Shown here: positions 61,966 through 64,000 of the stretch, one piece after another
Layout: every line of letters starts with the position of its first letter
Numbering within the stretch: position 1 is the first letter of the stretch
Source: CAYSPG01 sp964432885
GTDB taxonomy: Bacteria; Bacteroidota; Bacteroidia; AKYH767-A; OLB10
Assembly: GCA_964432885.1 (NCBI GenBank)
Contig: CAYSPG010000002.1
Span: 1 to 64,000 of the forward strand
Length of the DNA stretch: 64,000 nt
Direction of reading: 5' to 3'
Made by a program: the position numbers and the translations under genes
The notes under the pieces: model-generated
Databases searched by the model: none
Seen by the model: the letters and a program-made list of their open reading frames with translations, nothing else
Told to the model about the DNA's origin: nothing

Positions 61966-64000
61966 TTATTTTATAACCACTTTTGTGCTTTCTAATATAT
62001 TGCCATCAGCAATTAGATTGATAAGGTAAGCGCCCTTGGCCATCTTACTGCAATCCCAATCAATAAACTGCTGGTGCGAAAACACATTGCATGTATAAAC
62101 AGATTTTCCGGCAACATCGCATACGCTGATTATTGCATAAGGCTTATTAACGAGAGAAAAATTTATACGACAAATGTCTTTTGCGGGGTTGGGCGATACG
62201 CTTAATGCATAGGTTGCTTTGGTTATAGGTGAATTAATGGCAACCGTATAATCATAATAACCCAATGTATATTCACCTTTAATCAATGTGTCAATTGTAA
62301 AACTTCCTATTTTATCTGTTGCAAATCCCATGTTATGGGTGGATGCCGTAACGATATGCCAGTCGTCAGAAGTACCTGTACGGTACAAAAGCACAAGACT
62401 GTCTTCTGTTCCGGTAATTAATGTGTTATCAATCCATCCGGCTGTGGTAGTGCTGGTGCTGCCATCATAAAAAAAGTTTGCCTTGCTATAAAACCCAGTC
62501 ATAAAAATTCCGTCAACTTTCCAATAATGATAATCAGATAAACGAATTCCGGGGTTGCTCTGTTTAAATCCGTCAGGTGCTACCCAGTTATGTTCCATGC
62601 GCACAATGGTTCCCGGGTTTCCAATAGTTTGCACGTTTAGTGTCGAATTGGTTTCTGTCATAACAACGTTTCCGGTTGTTGTAATTGCTTTTTCAAAATC
62701 AGAAATTGCATCGCTTACTTTTTCGTTACGGTCAATAGCAATCCATTGCGCATTGCCAATTATGGTAGGTATATGAAACACATTTGTTGCCGAATCTATA
62801 ACTACTTGCACAGTGGTATCCTGCACTCCGTCTGAAATAGTAATTTCAACCGGCATGGTATAAATATGACCTGTGTTTCCTTTTGCGCGCTGCCGCGTGT
62901 ACACAAAGTAATGGTCTAATCCTCCTGGAAAATAAACTACTGAGTCAATGCTGAAGTGAGGGAAACCCGGTGTAAAAATCCAATCGTCAAAAAAATTAGT
63001 TGTGTTTATTCCTGTACTTGTTGTAAACGCATCACGCATATCGGCACTGTTAGCATTACCATAAGCATAGGTGTTTTGATAACCCTGGCAACCCACTTCA
63101 AATAAACTATCGCCTAAAAAATTTCGAAGTGTATGTACAATGTCACCACCTTTGTTATATACCGTGGTGCCATAGGTGTATGCATCAGGTACAGCATTTA
63201 ATGCAAAATAATTTCCATCCTGCACATGGGCCAGTTGCAATACCTTGCGGTGATTGGTACGAATCCAGTTTTTATATGCCGTAATACCACTTTTGGCCTC
63301 AGTAAAATAGGCTTCGTTAAAAGTAGCCCATCCTTCGTTAAGCCACATATCTGCTGCGGTTTTGCAGGTAACTTTATCGCCCCACCACATGTGCGAAAGC
63401 TCATGCGCCCAAAGAGTTTCATAGACTGTTGAAATGGCAAACGTGCGGCCTATACTTATATTGCTTGCATGTTCCATTGCACCACTGCCAAAATTAACAA
63501 GTGAATATCCTATTTTATTCCACGGGTAGGCGCCATAGGCATTAACAAATAAATTTATGGCAAGCGGTAAGTTGGCAAATGCTGTGCTTACGGCTGCTGT
63601 ATCGGCAGGTTTAGCCGCAATTTCTACAGGAATGCCGCTATAGTTTCGGTTCCACGAAGTGTAATCGGCCACAGCCATACACGCAAGATAACTTGGGATA
63701 GCATTATCAATTTTCCAGTGCCATGTTTTAGTACCATTAGGGTTGGTGGTTGAGCTATTAAGATAACCATTGCAATACGCTTTTAAGGTTGGCGATGTTG
63801 TAATAAAAAATTCGTAGGTTGATTTATCGGTAAACTCATCTATACACGGATACCATGCGCGGCCAAAATTGTGAGGTAATGCTGCAAATCCCACACCCAG
63901 ATTAAATGCATAATTACTGCCCATATAAAAACCACCCCAACCGGTAGCATCTTTTTTGGGTTGTCCATGATAATAAACCGAAATATTTATAGAATCATTT
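61966..64000 (-). CDS. M1-family metallopeptidase with T9SS sorting domain (5' end outside window)
   Basis: The minus-strand frame stays open through the right edge of the window (reading SVYYHGQPKKDATGWGGFY before the first ATG at 63924), so the gene start is missing. The visible 677 codons include NFGSGAMEHASN (the GxMEN-like motif), the zinc-binding HEXXH as AHELSHMWWGD, and the distal Glu in WLNEGWATFNEAYF. These mark an M1 aminopeptidase. A later beta-domain region (about 430-560) precedes a C-terminal T9SS type A domain (VSPNPAKDICRINF...VAGKSVYT...AKGAYLINLI...STKVVIK). It is probably a secreted or surface aminopeptidase and ends 2 nt from the convergent gene. Confidence 0.9.
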   Translation of the reverse strand, partial: NDSINISVYYHGQPKKDATGWGGFYMGSNYAFNLGVGFAALPHNFGRAWYPCIDEFTDKSTYEFFITTSPTLKAYCNGYLNSSTTNPNGTKTWHWKIDNAIPSYLACMAVADYTSWNRNYSGIPVEIAAKPADTAAVSTAFANLPLAINLFVNAYGAYPWNKIGYSLVNFGSGAMEHASNISIGRTFAISTVYETLWAHELSHMWWGDKVTCKTAADMWLNEGWATFNEAYFTEAKSGITAYKNWIRTNHRKVLQLAHVQDGNYFALNAVPDAYTYGTTVYNKGGDIVHTLRNFLGDSLFEVGCQGYQNTYAYGNANSADMRDAFTTSTGINTTNFFDDWIFTPGFPHFSIDSVVYFPGGLDHYFVYTRQRAKGNTGHIYTMPVEITISDGVQDTTVQVVIDSATNVFHIPTIIGNAQWIAIDRNEKVSDAISDFEKAITTTGNVVMTETNSTLNVQTIGNPGTIVRMEHNWVAPDGFKQSNPGIRLSDYHYWKVDGIFMTGFYSKANFFYDGSTSTTTAGWIDNTLITGTEDSLVLLYRTGTSDDWHIVTASTHNMGFATDKIGSFTIDTLIKGEYTLGYYDYTVAINSPITKATYALSVSPNPAKDICRINFSLVNKPYAIISVCDVAGKSVYTCNVFSHQQFIDWDCSKMAKGAYLINLIADGNILESTKVVIK

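Overview
The window is chromosomal DNA of a member of the Bacteroidota, probably an environmental lineage near the Chitinophagales or Flavobacteriales. The evidence is AT-rich sequence with few purine-rich ribosome-binding sites, promoter-like TTTG / TAnnTTTG boxes, a type IX secretion system (T9SS) component (PorQ), many secreted proteins with T9SS type A C-terminal sorting domains, and families largely confined to this phylum (Omp28-like, S46 peptidase, HYC_CC_PP-like, DUF4476, DUF4286). No rRNA, tRNA, CRISPR array, phage or transposase was seen.

Layout. 0-11 kb: glyA, porQ, an ABC exporter, two NUDIX hydrolases and three Omp28/thioredoxin-like exported proteins. 11-21 kb: an SGNH hydrolase, a VWA protein, a one-module NRPS (C-A-PCP-TE) with its own Sfp-type phosphopantetheinyl transferase, a membrane acyltransferase, a T9SS cargo protein and an unknown Cys-containing protein. 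22-33 kb: a fatty acid desaturase, a giant exported protein of unknown function, a GNAT protein, upp, and a tight YjjG-rsgA-dtd run followed by a MazG-like protein. 33-38 kb: an S46 dipeptidyl peptidase (DPP11-like by its specificity residue) and a probable copper-handling trio (HYC_CC_PP-like protein, TonB receptor, HMA protein). 38-50 kb: O-methyltransferase, acyl-CoA dehydrogenase, GlcD-type oxidase, LamG cargo, then a long same-strand run: serS, TPR protein, MntA/HepT toxin-antitoxin pair, DUF4286, DUF1571-LysM, rsmA. 50-55 kb is an accessory stretch with an SGNH hydrolase, a 12-copy 21-bp tandem repeat, broken surface-protein genes and a subtilisin. 55-64 kb: etfB-etfA, a bifunctional-nuclease-family protein, DUF4476, large surface proteins, and an M1 aminopeptidase that runs off the right edge.

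The most unusual signal is a set of short interspersed repeats of several families. They lie between genes and also inside reading frames. GC-rich hairpin elements supply in-frame peptides within two essential genes, serS and rsmA, at linker or loop positions. An AT-rich element supplies closely similar peptides, read in the same frame, to a TPR protein signal peptide and to a Cys-rich membrane protein. Further AT-rich runs sit directly against start codons (glyA, NRPS, rsmA, HMA gene). This resembles the behaviour of Rickettsia palindromic elements, but with unrelated sequences. A second lead is the NRPS thioesterase domain, which appears to have lost its whole classical triad (Ser to Cys, Asp to Asn, His not in place). 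All repeat alignments were made by eye, and no database search was possible.
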